Program-made: the position numbers and the translations under genes
Shown here: one piece after another, positions 51,669-62,819 of the stretch
Layout: every line of letters starts with the position of its first letter
Numbering within the stretch: the stretch's first letter is position 1
The notes under the pieces: model-generated
What the model was told of the DNA's origin: nothing
The model's database searches: none
Seen by the model: the letters and a program-made list of their open reading frames with translations, nothing else
Source of the DNA: Sepioteuthis lessoniana
Taxonomy: Eukaryota; Mollusca; Cephalopoda; Myopsida; Loliginidae
Assembly: GCA_963585895.1 (NCBI GenBank)
Contig: OY757904.1
Location: 83,766,836-83,830,835 of the forward strand
Reading direction: 5' to 3'
DNA: 64,000 nt

Positions 51669-52259
51669 CAGTGAAGAGTGAATGTATTTATTCTAAAGAA
51701 AAATGCAGATCTTTGTGTCTGCGCATATATAAATACTGAAAATTACCGCGTACGAGTTGGCCTTTTAAGCCTGAAAAAATCTCTACAAAACTCGGAATCG
51801 ACTTATACAGCAAGGCTAAAATTCAAATCTTTACTACTAAGTGGTCAACCGGTGGTAAAGACTAGATTTTAGCCCTGTACTATCAGTCAACGCCTTGTTT
51901 GTTTGTTTGTTTGTTTTGTTTTTGTTTTTTAGATATTTTCAGGATTAAAAGATAGACTTCTATGCCAAAATTTACGGTTAGTAAGTATTTAAAAAACCAT
52001 AAACTTATCGTTACTATGAGTTTCAAGCCAAACTGGTGATTATCAAACGATTTAGAATAATGTTCTTTTGAATTGTTAAGCATGAAACTTCATACAATCC
52101 ATCCATTGATATCCTTCACTCTATCCTCAATACATATATAACATTATGTATTTTTATCCTTCACACAATCGATGCTAGTTTTGTAATAACTAGCAAACTA
52201 GCTACGCATAATGATCTCAGTAATCCCTCCAGAGAATAAAAAGTAATTGACGTACACAT
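51669..52259. other. No gene recognised
   Basis: Intron sequence with a short (TTTG)n near 51896-51915. Confidence 0.4.
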
Positions 52260-52481
52260 ACGGAGAGTCAACGTGGCGTACTGGTTAACGTGTGGAGCTG
52301 CAATATTATCGTAAATGAGTTTGAACTCCGGTTGCGCTTTATGTTCACTTTCGGACAAATATCCTGGGAAAAGGCATGATCTTCCTTATCCACCCCCAGC
52401 TATGGATGAAATTGTACCACTACTGTGGTTTTGGTATTAAATAACCCAAGAAAGTTGATATACATTCAAAGAAATGAAACA
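52260..52481 (+). repeat. tRNA-derived SINE, tail type 2
   Basis: The head has a box A-like TGGCGTACTGG and box B-like GAGTTTGAACTCC. The body reads 'cctgggaaaaggcatga' and 'ttgtaccactactgtgg', and the tail is 'ggtattaaataaccc..gttgatata'. A 7-bp TACACAT at 52253-52259 and 52482-52488 may be the target duplication. It lies about 330 bp upstream of the NUDT12 exon acceptor. Confidence 0.82.
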
Positions 52482-52813
52482 TACACATCGGTATTTTTCT
52501 TTTCTTCTTTTTTTTTTTTTACGAAAAAAATTTTTGCGGTTAACTTTCATTTAAAACAGACATTCAAACTTAAAAACGAACATATTTAAAATGTTTCTTA
52601 TAAGTTTAAATATGATGTAAAGAAATTTTACGAAAGTCAATGAAAATTATCCGGAAAAGTAAATTCAATATCAGTATGAGAAGAGAATTTAATTTCAAAT
52701 TAGAAGAGAATTTAATTTCAAATAAAAGCCGAAATTTATGCCTTTCAATTTGTTAGCGACGCAAATAGCAGCAGATTAAATTATGGTTATTTCTTTTTTC
52801 GATCGTTTCTCAG
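52482..52813. other. Intron end before the large NUDT12 exon
   Basis: It contains a poly-T run, a 20-bp direct duplication ('agaagagaatttaatttcaa' at about 52680-52720) and a pyrimidine tract ending in CAG at 52811-52813. Confidence 0.6.
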
Positions 52814-53532
52814 GTGCAAAAGTGAATTGCAGACAAAAGGTGGTCAAACGGCTGCAGATATAGCCAAACTCTGGGACCAAAGCAGAATTGCTGGACTCCT
52901 TGGTGCCAATTCAGCAGTTTCTTCGCTATCTCGAGAAAAGACAGCTTTCTCTGCAACTTCAAATTCACAACTAAAAATAGAAGCTTCTCAAAATGTCTCC
53001 CAACATAATGTTCTACAGAGGAACACGGAAAAAAGAAAAGATGTCCTCTGGCTTGACAACATGCTCAAGAACGATTTTACCAAATTTATCTTGTTCTCCG
53101 ATTTGCAAGTTTTCGTATCGGTTAAGAACGGTACGAAAAAGAATGACAATCCACACCATCAACTGGTGACGGCCAGCTACAAAGACATTGACTTTTACTT
53201 GGAAATCAAACCTTTAACTGTGTTTCTCGGAATACAGTTAATCAAACAAAAGGATGACCTACATCCAAAAGAAAGAGCTTGGTTTGCTGTCGACGCTTCA
53301 GCAATGGACCAAGAGAAACTTCAAAGTATCTTACCACGCGGCCATTTTATATCGCCGTTTCCGACGTTCCTGCACTTAAACATGCTAGAGAAGTCTGTCT
53401 TTTCAGCCGCGTGTTCTTTGATGGCATGGCACCGACAACACCAGTTCTGCCCATCGTGTGGCTCTGTTACTGCAACCGAAGACGCTGGATCAAAAAGAAC
53501 TTGTAAGAATGCCTACTGTACAAGTCGTTCAG
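52814..53532 (+). CDS. NUDT12: NUDT12, central exon: last ankyrin part, middle domain and zinc ribbon
   Basis: The 719-bp exon lies between a CAG acceptor and a GTTAGT donor, open throughout, with 239 full codons. It starts by finishing the ankyrin region (TAADIAKLWDQSRIAGLL), then a low-conservation linker. The NUDT12 middle domain follows, with FILFSDLQVFVSV, FLGIQL and WFAVDASAMD. Near the end AWHRQHQFCPSCG is followed by CKNAYC, giving the four zinc-ligand cysteines as C-x2-C and C-x4-C. The order and spacing are those of animal NUDT12; the linker between ankyrin and middle domains is the most diverged part. In this family the zinc ribbon is structural. The exon ends after one base of a glycine codon, completed by the exon at 63708. 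Confidence 0.96.
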
Positions 53533-54064
53533 GTTAGTTTCCTTTTTGTTTACTGTTAGAAAGAATTGCATTATACTCCTGCGTTTAATGCATAAAACTT
53601 TAAGAGATTAAACTAACATAAAAAGGTGAGATATTTTTTTAGTTTTTATCCTGCTCTGTTGACCAGTATTTTAAGCGCTTTCTTGGTTTAAAAAATGTTT
53701 TTAAATAACTTGCTTGTGTAACACAATAGACCATGATGAATATCAAAATTTCGAAAATAATAATGCAAGTCTGTCATTCAGAATACCAAAAAAGTCTTTA
53801 TTCAGACTTGTTTACATTTCTAGCAGTCCGGTGCAACCTTGAAGAGAGAGGAAGACCTTGTAAGGGTTTATGAGCGGATCTCGCTTCCAGCTACAAAGAG
53901 GCACCCACCCACCGACCGGACCGATTCGTACCAATGTCTCTGGGTTTCGAATCCCAACTAACCAACAATCCAAAATTATCTTTTCTTATATAATATAGTC
54001 TTGATTATTGCATCTGCTAGTCACATTAGAACACGTCTCATTAACTTTTATCTAAGTTAGATAA

Positions 54065-54286
54065 GACTGATTGCATTTCACATAGCACTAATACCCTTGG
54101 GAAAGGTATGAATCCAATTATTCTCCTTCCAGCTATGGGTAAATAGTAGGGCAGACTAGGTTCTTCAGCCTTGGTGAGGCAACTAGTCTAGGAGAAGGAA
54201 AACTCTGAATTCAAACCTGCTAAACTCCGCTTAAAATATTGACCTTGTGTCATATCCTGCCCGAGCGGAGGGGTTGGGTAAATAGG
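54065..54286 (+). repeat. SINE body lacking the tRNA boxes, with 15-bp target duplication
   Basis: The insertion is bounded by ATCTAAGTTAGATAA at 54050-54064 and 54287-54301. It starts 'gactgattgcatttcacata', which corresponds to the region after box B of the SINE head at 22512, then matches the intact SINE at 15896 to its end. So it is a 5'-truncated insertion with no promoter. Confidence 0.9.
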
Positions 54287-54556
54287 ATCTAAGTTAGATA
54301 ATCTTATCCAAAGTCGACGACATGACTTGTTTACCTTTAACGACATCTGGCCTCAACAATAATTTGAAAACACCCAACGATCAACAAAACAATCTGTCAA
54401 ACATGACATCTCGCCACACATATGAACTTTTACGACGAAGTACACTTACACGCAAAGAATTGTAACCAGTCCACAACCTCACCAAACTGAATAAAAAATA
54501 ACTAATATAATCAATTATCAATAAGATAATTAGTATGATTAATTACCACCCTAATT

Positions 54557-55468
54557 TTTCCCAGTCGGCTGGGGCTGTAGAATACACCGACTGCTTCTCT
54601 ACAGACCCCCCAACGCGTGTCCTGGATATTTAGGGAATGCGGAGTGCCCTCTTATTGCCATCGCTCCCAGGTCCACTCTGGCCAGGAGTGGTAACACCTG
54701 ATAAGGGTCCTATGTATGGGTTAAATAGAACTAAACCGTGGTTTCTTTACTGTTTTTTGCATTTAAACTGCGTATTTATGCTAAACTGAATTGTTTAAAA
54801 TAGAACTGTTTTGACATTTAAACTGTGTAGTTATGCTAAACTGAATTATCTGAAATGAAACTGTTTTGACATTTAACTGTGTTGCCAAGTCGGCTAGGGC
54901 TGTACAATAGACCCACCCCAATGAGTGTCCTGAATATGACACTAAACAATCTGATGGTGAGGTTCCAGTGATGCTAGGACTTTGGGGAATTGCCATTGCT
55001 CCCAGGAATGGTAGCACCTGATAGGGCCCTATCTATGGGTTAAATAGAATTAACTGCATACTTATGCTAGAATGAATTATTTGAATTGGAACTGTTTGAC
55101 GAAGCTGAATGGCTTGAAATAGAAATGTTTTTGACAATTAAACTGTGTACTTATGCTAAACTGAATTGTCTGTAATGGAACTGTTTTTGACATTGAAACT
55201 GCACTTACACTAAACTGAATTGTTTAATATAGAACTGTTTTGATATTTAACTGTGTGTAAACAAAATCTATACTTATACTAAACTGAATTACCTGAATTA
55301 GAATTGTTTCCCTCAACTGAATTGCTGGAAATAGAAATATTTTTTTACATTTAAACTGCGTACTTATCCTAAATTGAATTGTTTAAAATAGAACTGACTA
55401 TTTGCATAAAATGGATTTGGCGTTAAATAACCTACAATGGTTGATATGCCATAAAACCCAAACAACCA
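54557..55468 (+). repeat. Composite retroposon with duplicated head, 12-bp target duplication
   Basis: The 912-bp insertion is bounded by ACCACCCTAATT at 54545-54556 and 55469-55480. The order is: head (54557-54730, 'cagtcggctggggctgtag' to 'agggtcctatgtatggg'), two or three units of an about 55-bp array, a second head (54890-55045), more array to about 55400, and the tail 'ggcgttaaataacctacaa' plus 'ggttgatatgccataaaacc'. The array unit contains 'acatttaaactgtgta', 'tatgctaaactgaattg' and 'aaatagaactgtttt'. The tail matches type 2 SINEs (30196-30438). Confidence 0.88.
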
Positions 55469-55949
55469 ACCACCCTAATTATTTAACGCTTGCTTACCTA
55501 TTAACAAAGTTCCAAATAATTATCAGGAAAATATTATGGAATAACTCAATATTGAGGAAATAATTATGGAATTCATTGACCAAAAAACTAGAATTAATAC
55601 TCAGTTACCACTCCTCGAGATTTTATGACGCCCTTAATTCTTTCAGGATTATGGATTTCACTTATTTAAAACAATTTCTTTTATCAAAGGGCTTCAAACT
55701 TTTCCTAATGGCAATTGCTAGATCTTCTTTGGTGAATGGAACCTTCTCAAGGACTATTTTTTATCCCATATTATTTTCCTTCGCATGGCTTGGGAAAATA
55801 GTATACAGTCATTTTTAATTCTTTATTTTTGTTTGCTTAGGAGATATTTTATGAAGCCAGAATGTTCAGCTATTAAAAGAAAATGTTTTGCGTCATATTT
55901 GTAATTACTTTATTTACTGCAAAATGAAAAACCCTTAAATGATCTAATT
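55469..55949. other. No gene recognised
   Basis: AT-rich intron. An 80-codon open frame at 55576-55818 shows no family resemblance. Confidence 0.4.
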
Positions 55950-57130
55950 CCATAATTTGCCCGTTGAAGTAGTTCTGATATCCAATGAAGTTCAACAAGC
56001 ACAAGAAATGTTTTAACAAGAGTAAATTTCAGCTACTAAGATCGGGCTGCGCACAAATATTAAGAAAACCGAATACATGACCTTGAACTAGAATGTTGAT
56101 GTTGAGCTGAGAGCAATGAATATCTCAAAACTGAACACAGCTGAAGACTTCAGGTACTTAGGAGATTGAGTGAGTAGCTATGATACTGATATAAAAATCA
56201 GGAAAGTTCACTGCCCATTCAGCTGGTGTTGTAAAATACTCCGACTGCATCTCTGCAGGGGGTAAAACCCTACCAACGAGTGTCCTTGACATGACACTAA
56301 ACTTCATCTGATGGTGAGACTTCAATCCCGGAGCTTAGGAGGATGTAGAGTACCCCCTTCATTGTCTTTACTCCCAGTGGTAATATCTATTAGGGTCCCA
56401 TCTATAGATCAGATAGATCTGTTTAACTGTGTGCGAACAAAACACTGATGTTCAATTGAATTGTTAGTATTACATAGCAATACTTAACCATTTAACTGTG
56501 TCATTTAACTGTAAATGGTTAATGCAAAATAGAATTATTCGTGTTCGATAGGGTTAGTTGAAACCATTTAACTGTGTGCAAACAAATGAGCTCTCGCTTG
56601 TTTATGAATAATGTAATCTACAAACGATTCGTTTACAAATCATATTTTATTAATATATATGTATAAACAGGATTTGGAATTAAATAACCGATAAGGATTG
56701 ATATGCCATAAACCCGATCCACCCCAACCAAACCAAGGAAAGCTCTGGGATGGACAAAATGTCATAAACTATAGAAAATCATGAACTGAAAACTGCCAAG
56801 AAGAAAGATAAGATTGTTTTTAGCTACTTTCCATGGTAACGAGACATGAACACTCACGAACCTTTGTCTTGAAGGTTGCTACACAAGGATACAACCTGTG
56901 GGCCTTGACAAGTGCAATAACAGCAGTATTTGACAAAAGAATCCTTTTACGGAATCCCTTCCCAAAAAAAGTAAGTGATCTGAGAATGTCGACTTCGCTA
57001 TTTGAACATTGTGTAGGACACTCTAACGAGGAAACGTCAAAGCTATTTCTGTGGGATCAATGATATAAAGAGAAAGTGTGGTGAATTTCATATCACATAT
57101 ATTGACACAAGCTGAATCAGGATACTGACT
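55950..57130 (+). mobile_element. RTE-like reverse transcriptase relic, C-terminal half, interrupted by a retroposon
   Basis: In the + strand the read-through order is LISNEVQQAQEMF, IGLRTNIKKTEYMTLN and EDFRYLGD (RT domains 5-7). The insertion at 56207-56735 follows. After it come GWTKCHKL, IRLFLATF, CYTRIQPV-like sequence and finally FEHCVGHSNEETSKLFLWDQ and HITYIDT. These are the post-RT blocks of RTE-like elements, comparable to the same region at 4218-4700 but from another lineage. Stops and frameshifts throughout. Confidence 0.75.
56207..56735 (+). repeat. Composite retroposon inserted in an RT relic, 7-bp target duplication
   Basis: The 529-bp insertion is bounded by AGGAAAG at 56200-56206 and 56736-56742. 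The head runs 56207-56410 ('cattcagctggtgttgtaa' to 'ttagggtcccatctatag'), the array 56411-56660 ('atttaactgtgtgcaaacaa' units) and the tail 'gaattaaataaccgataag' plus 'gattgatatgccataaaccc'. The interrupted RT frame makes the boundaries certain on both sides. Confidence 0.9.
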
Positions 57131-58556
57131 TGTAATTTCACCAGGAAATGAAAGTGGTAATGATAAAGAGAAAAGTGTGAAATAAAGATTTTTTGTTGTT
57201 TTGGTTCGGGCGTGAATTTGGTCTAACATAACTAGCCTTTGCTTTTACGATTAGAAGTGAAAATAGTTACTGGCATTAACTAACTTTCAGCTAGTCGTAT
57301 GCATACGATGATCTGGTTGGCACTTCTTCATGAAATGTTAATTCTAAAGTTATAACGAATTTATCAATACGAGGCCATTCACACAACTACAAACTGCTCC
57401 ATCCTAGATCAAAGATTGGTGTAAATAAAATGCTGCTGTAGTAACCGGTCTAGAAGGAAAACCACGGCGTGGGTTCGCTAAGGCAGTCCTACGTTGTGTT
57501 CAGCCTTGTTTTGGCAACTCCTGCAATAATACTAATGCCAAGTTTTATAGCACCTTGTCATTGGACAGTCGGTGTTGTGAAGAGAGGGGTCTGCTGCATG
57601 GGTAACTACATGTCATTCATGCAAACTTGACCAGCTAGTGCCAATATCCTAATATGAAAAGTGTGGAACCGGGTCTAACTTATGTTACGATAGTAGCTAA
57701 AGCAACGAAAAGTATAAGATCAGTAGTCACAAAGACATCATCAAAAATGCTGTAACAGATTTCATCTCACATCTTTATGCAGAATTCACGAATCAATATG
57801 GAGCTGAATGATAATGTAAATGATGATAACGAAACAGTTGAGGCCTAAGTTTTCTCTTCAAGGGTATCAGTACAGAGGTTCTTTTCGGCAACAATCGACG
57901 GAGAAACAGTCGAGTTTTAAATTTTTAGTCATATACAGCAGATAATGAGAAAAGCGAGGAAAAAAGAGCACAGGCAATTTTAATTAAAGCAATTGACTGC
58001 GTCTCTTAATTTTTTATCGCTTAAGATAAACGTTTCGTTCTTTTTAGATGAAAAGAAACTTTGTTTTCGAAAGGTATAATTCTTTGTATTTATATCATTT
58101 TTAAATATGCGTTAGCCAACCTCGTCAACCCTTCACAGAAAATATATTTTCCTCAGTTGCTGACGCCCCAAGTGCTTTTTAAAAATAGCAGAACATATGT
58201 TTCTACCCTAAAGAGTAAATCACGTGCTATACCGCCAGACTCCGAGACTGCTATCAGCTATATTATCTCCAAATTTGTCGACTCCAGTTAGATCTCTCTT
58301 TGTTATAAGGCCATTGGCTCCATTGTACTTGGATTTCGAAAGAAACGTTGAAAATTTAATGCAGATAAAAATCTTGACTTCAAAATGTTTTCTTTCGGCT
58401 TTTCAGTATCACTTTGTAAACCATTCTTGCTTGCTTACTGCAACACAAACTTGATGACAAATGAATAAATTGTTTTTAGCAAATTGATTCTTGTAAAACA
58501 ATGATGAATTTTGCATTTTTTTCTTTTTGATGGCTTGGCACACACACACACACACT

Positions 58557-58588
<32 letters not shown>

Positions 58589-58868
58589 GAAAGAGACATA
58601 GAGAGAGAGACCGAGAGAGTCAGAAAGACAATGTAAATCAGTATAAAACTTAACAGTGGAAAGTAGTAAGAAAGTTACGGTGGGCTAATTGGCAAGAATC
58701 GACCTTCTTTGAAAGTCACCATAGGAAATCCGGTTTTTTAATGGTTTTTTGTTTGGGCTCAATCACACACACACATACACACACACTCACAACATGTGTA
58801 TTTGTGTGTGGCCACACATACTCATTTATCTTTCGGAATATCGAACTTTTTTAAAGCATGTACAGATG
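57131..58868. other. No gene recognised
   Basis: AT-rich intron sequence with short (CA)n and (TA)n runs near 58538-58588 and a CA-rich stretch near 58764-58790. A moderately GC-rich block at 57400-57700 may be another decayed repeat but could not be assigned. Confidence 0.4.
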
Positions 58869-58887
58869 CACACACACACACACAAAT

Positions 58888-58926
<39 letters not shown>

Positions 58927-58930
58927 CACA
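58869..58930. repeat. (CA)n array, interrupted
   Basis: CA units in two blocks separated by 'aatc' near 58885. Confidence 0.95.
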
Positions 58931-59090
58931 TAAATATGGATAAATGTAGATATTTATGCGTGCTAAAAATGTTAGATATGAAAATACGATAAATAAGTAT
59001 CAAAGTAGCTATGAATATAATGATAATATTAAGATACGTTTTTACCAGAGAGAATATAAAAGCAAATATTAAGTCAAATTCATTCACATA

Positions 59091-59550
59091 TTAGCATAAA
59101 AAATGAAGTACCTTTATTTTCAACAAGTTCAGCCCTGCGAAAACTAAAAGTTTCGATTCTACGTTTAAAAAAATCTGTGGTTCCCTTGAAAAACAGTTTA
59201 CAACTTCATTTTTTCTTAATATTCTGCCATCAAAAAAATCTGTTGGTGCTAAGTCTGGTGAGTATGGAGGATATGAAAGACTCTTCCATCCTAACGATCT
59301 TATCTTTTCTCGACTTCGTTGGGATGCAGTCTTTAACAAAGAGAGTGATTGCATTTTATGATAATATCAAAATAGATTTATCTTACATTTGTTTTTATAT
59401 CTTCTCTGGTAAAACATAATTATTTGACTAGCATCCTAATATTTGATGAAAGAGCTCAAATTAAAATTGTCGCTTTTACCAGAAGTTGTTCATCTCCAAC
59501 TCTGGAACAAAATGTTTCTATGGGTTGTGTAAGGCGAGATTTTTTCTTCT
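59091..59550 (-). mobile_element. Tc1/mariner relic, copy X1
   Basis: The minus strand keeps LGWKSLSYPPYSPDLAPTDFF, the transposase block with the last catalytic Asp, followed by DGRILRKNEVVN. It is homologous to the relic at 61455-61900 over about 400 bp, in the opposite orientation. Everything before the last catalytic block is decayed. Confidence 0.75.
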
Positions 59551-59734
59551 AGCGGAAAGAAAGCAACCTGATATTCGAAAGAAAAGGATTACTGGACAAT
59601 TAACCAAAATGCCTTTTATACAAGATATGGAATAATTTGTTAAACTTTATTTTTAAGTCTGATTTATCCAATTTTTGAAAAAACGCGATAAATCTAAATT
59701 TTCATGATTAGCACTTTTTAATTAAAATTCAGCC

Positions 59735-60355
59735 CAATATGAGTGAGCAAGAAAAGTAACGACAAAGGTTCTATGATTTGCTTAACGCCGAAACCAAGCC
59801 AAAATTTCCTTGTCAACCGTATACAAAGCAAAGAAAAAAATTGACAGCTTTTTAAGAAAAGGGGGGAGTGGGGGATTAAACAAAAAGCGAAAAGGCTTTT
59901 TAACTACTCTCGCGACGGCGATTAAGAAGGACCCCAGAACGTCAATAAGAAAGCACGTTAATGAATTGAAAGTCCACGAGAAAACTGTGAGGACAGCAAT
60001 TAAACAAGATTTAAGCCCAGACCTTAACCCCCTTGATTATGCTACATGAGTCGTTTTAGAAAATAAAATAAATGTTACTTCCCATCCAAATAGTGGTTTG
60101 CTTCAGACTGCTATTGAGGAGTAATGGAATAGAATGTCTGGAGAATTTATTTTGAAAGCATGGAAAGTATGCAAAGCAGGTATGTTGATATGTTGATTGA
60201 AAAAAATGGCGATCATATTGAGTAAATATACTCTTTTGTGTCTATTTTCTGATTTTCTCGTTTTTTTTAATTTTTTTAATTAAAATGAATCTGATTTTAT
60301 AACAGAGTCGTTTATCCTTATGCTAGAATATTTCTAATTTTTCTTCTGCACCCTG
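59735..60355 (+). mobile_element. Tc1/mariner-superfamily relic with the catalytic middle deleted
   Basis: The + strand encodes an N-terminal DNA-binding part (TVYKAKKKIDSFLRKGGSGG, then TSIRKHVNELKVHEKTVRTAI). It then joins in frame to SPDLNPLDYAT, which belongs near the C-terminal catalytic Asp, and to a C-terminal tail with stops. The two catalytic blocks between are missing. The right end appears to be at 60355, where the sequence reads CACCCTG followed by TA. Confidence 0.72.
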
Positions 60356-60390
60356 TATGTAAGCTGCTATGTATGTCAATGTTGCTTGTT

Positions 60391-60600
60391 TTTTCAAAAC
60401 TGATTCTGGTCTGTCTATATACCATTCTCTATATTGTCAAAATTTTATCGTTTGCACAATTGCCAATGGATCACCTACCCCACCCAGTCTTGCAATTATT
60501 CTGTCCAAGTTTGCTACATTTATTTATTATATTGTTGATTATTTCCTTTCTTTCTTTACTTGCTATTCTACTGAGTCTTATCTATTCTAGCTTTTTCGTA
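60391..60600 (-). mobile_element. R4/Dong-like fragment (G)
   Basis: It matches the endonuclease-to-CCHC section of copies B, C and D in order ('ctgattctggt..tatataccatt', 'caattgccaatggatcacct', 'cacccagtct', 'agtcttatctattct'). It is diverged and has no ends. Confidence 0.7.
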
Positions 60601-60660
60601 AACTGAAACAAACATTATAGAATCTTTCTGAACTGAAACAAACATCATAGAATCTTTCTC
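60601..60660. repeat. 30-bp tandem duplication
   Basis: 'aactgaaacaaacattatag' plus 10 bases occurs twice in direct succession with a single difference. It directly follows the R4/Dong-like fragment. Confidence 0.9.
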
Positions 60661-61454
60661 GGGAAATCTAAAAATTGTGCAATATTGTATCAACATTTGG
60701 TGCTTGATGAGAACGAGGAAAAGTCACAAAGGAAACTAAAAAAGAAAAAAAAATGTTGATAAATGGAAGCAATTCAAACTACGATTCCATCAAAAACGAC
60801 AAATGTGGTAAAAAAAAAAGCTCTTAAAATATATTGCTTTCTTGATGAAAGTTTATGAAGTTTTGTGTCGATGTGACAAATAGCGGCAATTTGCAACGTT
60901 CGGCGAACAATCCAGATTTTTTCTTGCCTAGACAGGACACTCCTACTTTAAAAACGGAAAATGTAACGTGAAATGAATTTCTCTGCTTTTAAGATATCCT
61001 ATTCTATGAGACAATTAGAGAACAATTCAGTAAGAGGACAGCATCATACAGACACATTTACAAAGCTTAGTCTAGTCTGGCGAAGAGTTATAATAGTCAG
61101 GTACCTCTTAAGTATCGAACTTGCAACACTGAGATTTGCGAGACTAACTAGCTAATCATCATTTTGAAGCGCATGGTCAGTCATTAAGGGGTTGTTTTTT
61201 AATTTTTTGATTTTTCTTATTTGATTAAATAACGGGAGTATAAAGTCACCAACACAGCCGTCATCATATGCATATATTTGCTTTAAATCCATCATTTTCG
61301 TTCTCTCCTTTTTTTTCTTTTCTTATTTATTTCTACTTTTTTTTTTCTTTTTGGCTTATAATATTCGTTCACTGATTGATGAGAGCGTTTTGAGTTTCCT
61401 ACTTTCGCCTGCTGGAACATTTTTCAACAACCAACATCGGCCTATATAGCCGCT
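60661..61454. other. No gene recognised
   Basis: AT-rich intron with poly-T blocks near 61305-61350. Confidence 0.4.
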
Positions 61455-61900
61455 TACATGTAAAAGGCATTTTGGTTACTAGTCAAGGAAACCCTTTGAA
61501 ACACTTTGTTTCAGAATCGGAGATGAAAAACTACTAGTAATAACAGCAATTTTAATTTGAGTCCTTTCATCAAATATTATGATGCTCAAAAAATAATTAC
61601 GAGAGAAGATTTAAAATCAAATGTAAGATAGATTTATTCAAATATTAGTATAAAATGTTATCACTTTCACATCCTCCATATCCACAAGATTTAGCCCTAT
61701 AGATTTTCATAGAACATTTTATTGATGGCAGAACATTAAGAAACAATGAAGAAGTTGAAAATGTTTTTTCAAACTTTTTTCGAGCTTTTCTATTCGTAGA
61801 ATCGAAAATTTGCATTCCCGTTATCTCGGAAAAGATCCTGTTGAGAAGATTCTTTTTGCTCTGAGATGATTGAAACTCTAGGAAAATCAATCTTTTGCCG
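61455..61900 (+). mobile_element. Tc1/mariner relic, copy X2, inverted relative to X1
   Basis: The + strand reads PPYPQDLAL followed, after a stop, by IFIEHFIDGRTLRNNEEVEN, the counterpart of the X1 block. Nucleotide matches to X1 extend upstream ('cctttcatcaaatatta', 'caaatgtaagataga'). Compared with X1 it lacks about 80 bp just before the PPY block. Confidence 0.7.
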
Positions 61901-62819
61901 TCGCCTTTTATCAATAAGTTAGCCAAAAGATTCTTCACTGAGTGTTGTCTCATTCATATCCCTACCGAACAAATTTTACCCTGATTCTAAAGCTGTAAAT
62001 CGCAGGTACCCAAACCAGCTATTGTGTTTTCATCAGCCTTAGAACTGAGCAATTCGTTTAATAATTTCTGAACATGATCACTTTCAACACAAATTTGTTG
62101 GTAAATATAATTCATAAAACTCATAAAAATGTATCTATGATCTTGACTAAAGACACTTCTCACTTTGAAGTTTAGCACTACACAATTTCTTCCTCTCTTT
62201 CCTCTCTATTTTTGTGTTGTCTCTTAAGACTGAGCATGATCACACACACGCACGCGCACACGTGTGCATACGCATGTACGCACATATATCCATCCATACG
62301 CGCGGGTAAGCGCGCAGAATGAGAAAAATAAAGTATACACTAATTTTCTTTTTTTTAGTTTTGTTTTGTTTTGTTTTTGCTTTTTTAAAGACTGCTCATG
62401 GAAACACCCACGTGCGTGTTTACGCGTCAGCGTCTGTGTTTCTGTCCCAAGAGCAGCTATCTAGTTAGCAAAACCACTGGTTAGATTTCATACACCTACA
62501 TTCTCGGGAGTAAGAAACCCATATTGTGGTCGCTCTAAACTGCTGGAATGAAAAATGTTAGTTTATAGAGTACAGAATGAAAAAATGACTTTTCTACGAC
62601 ATTGCAGAACAGGCACGAATACTTTTCTCCCTACATTTCATTTCATCAAATCTCTTGATTAGTATAACCCTGACGCTTACGAATATGAACGAATGAACAC
62701 TTGCTGCTCTTTCGTAGTAACTATGAAAAGTGGTTATAGACTTTGATAAGGATAAGAAGACGCCGTTACAAATATCTGTGTTACTCTCTATAATCATCAG
62801 TCATACTTTTCGACTCTAA
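61901..62819. other. No gene recognised
   Basis: Intron sequence with CA/CG-rich simple sequence near 62240-62310 and poly-T near 62346-62385. Confidence 0.4.
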
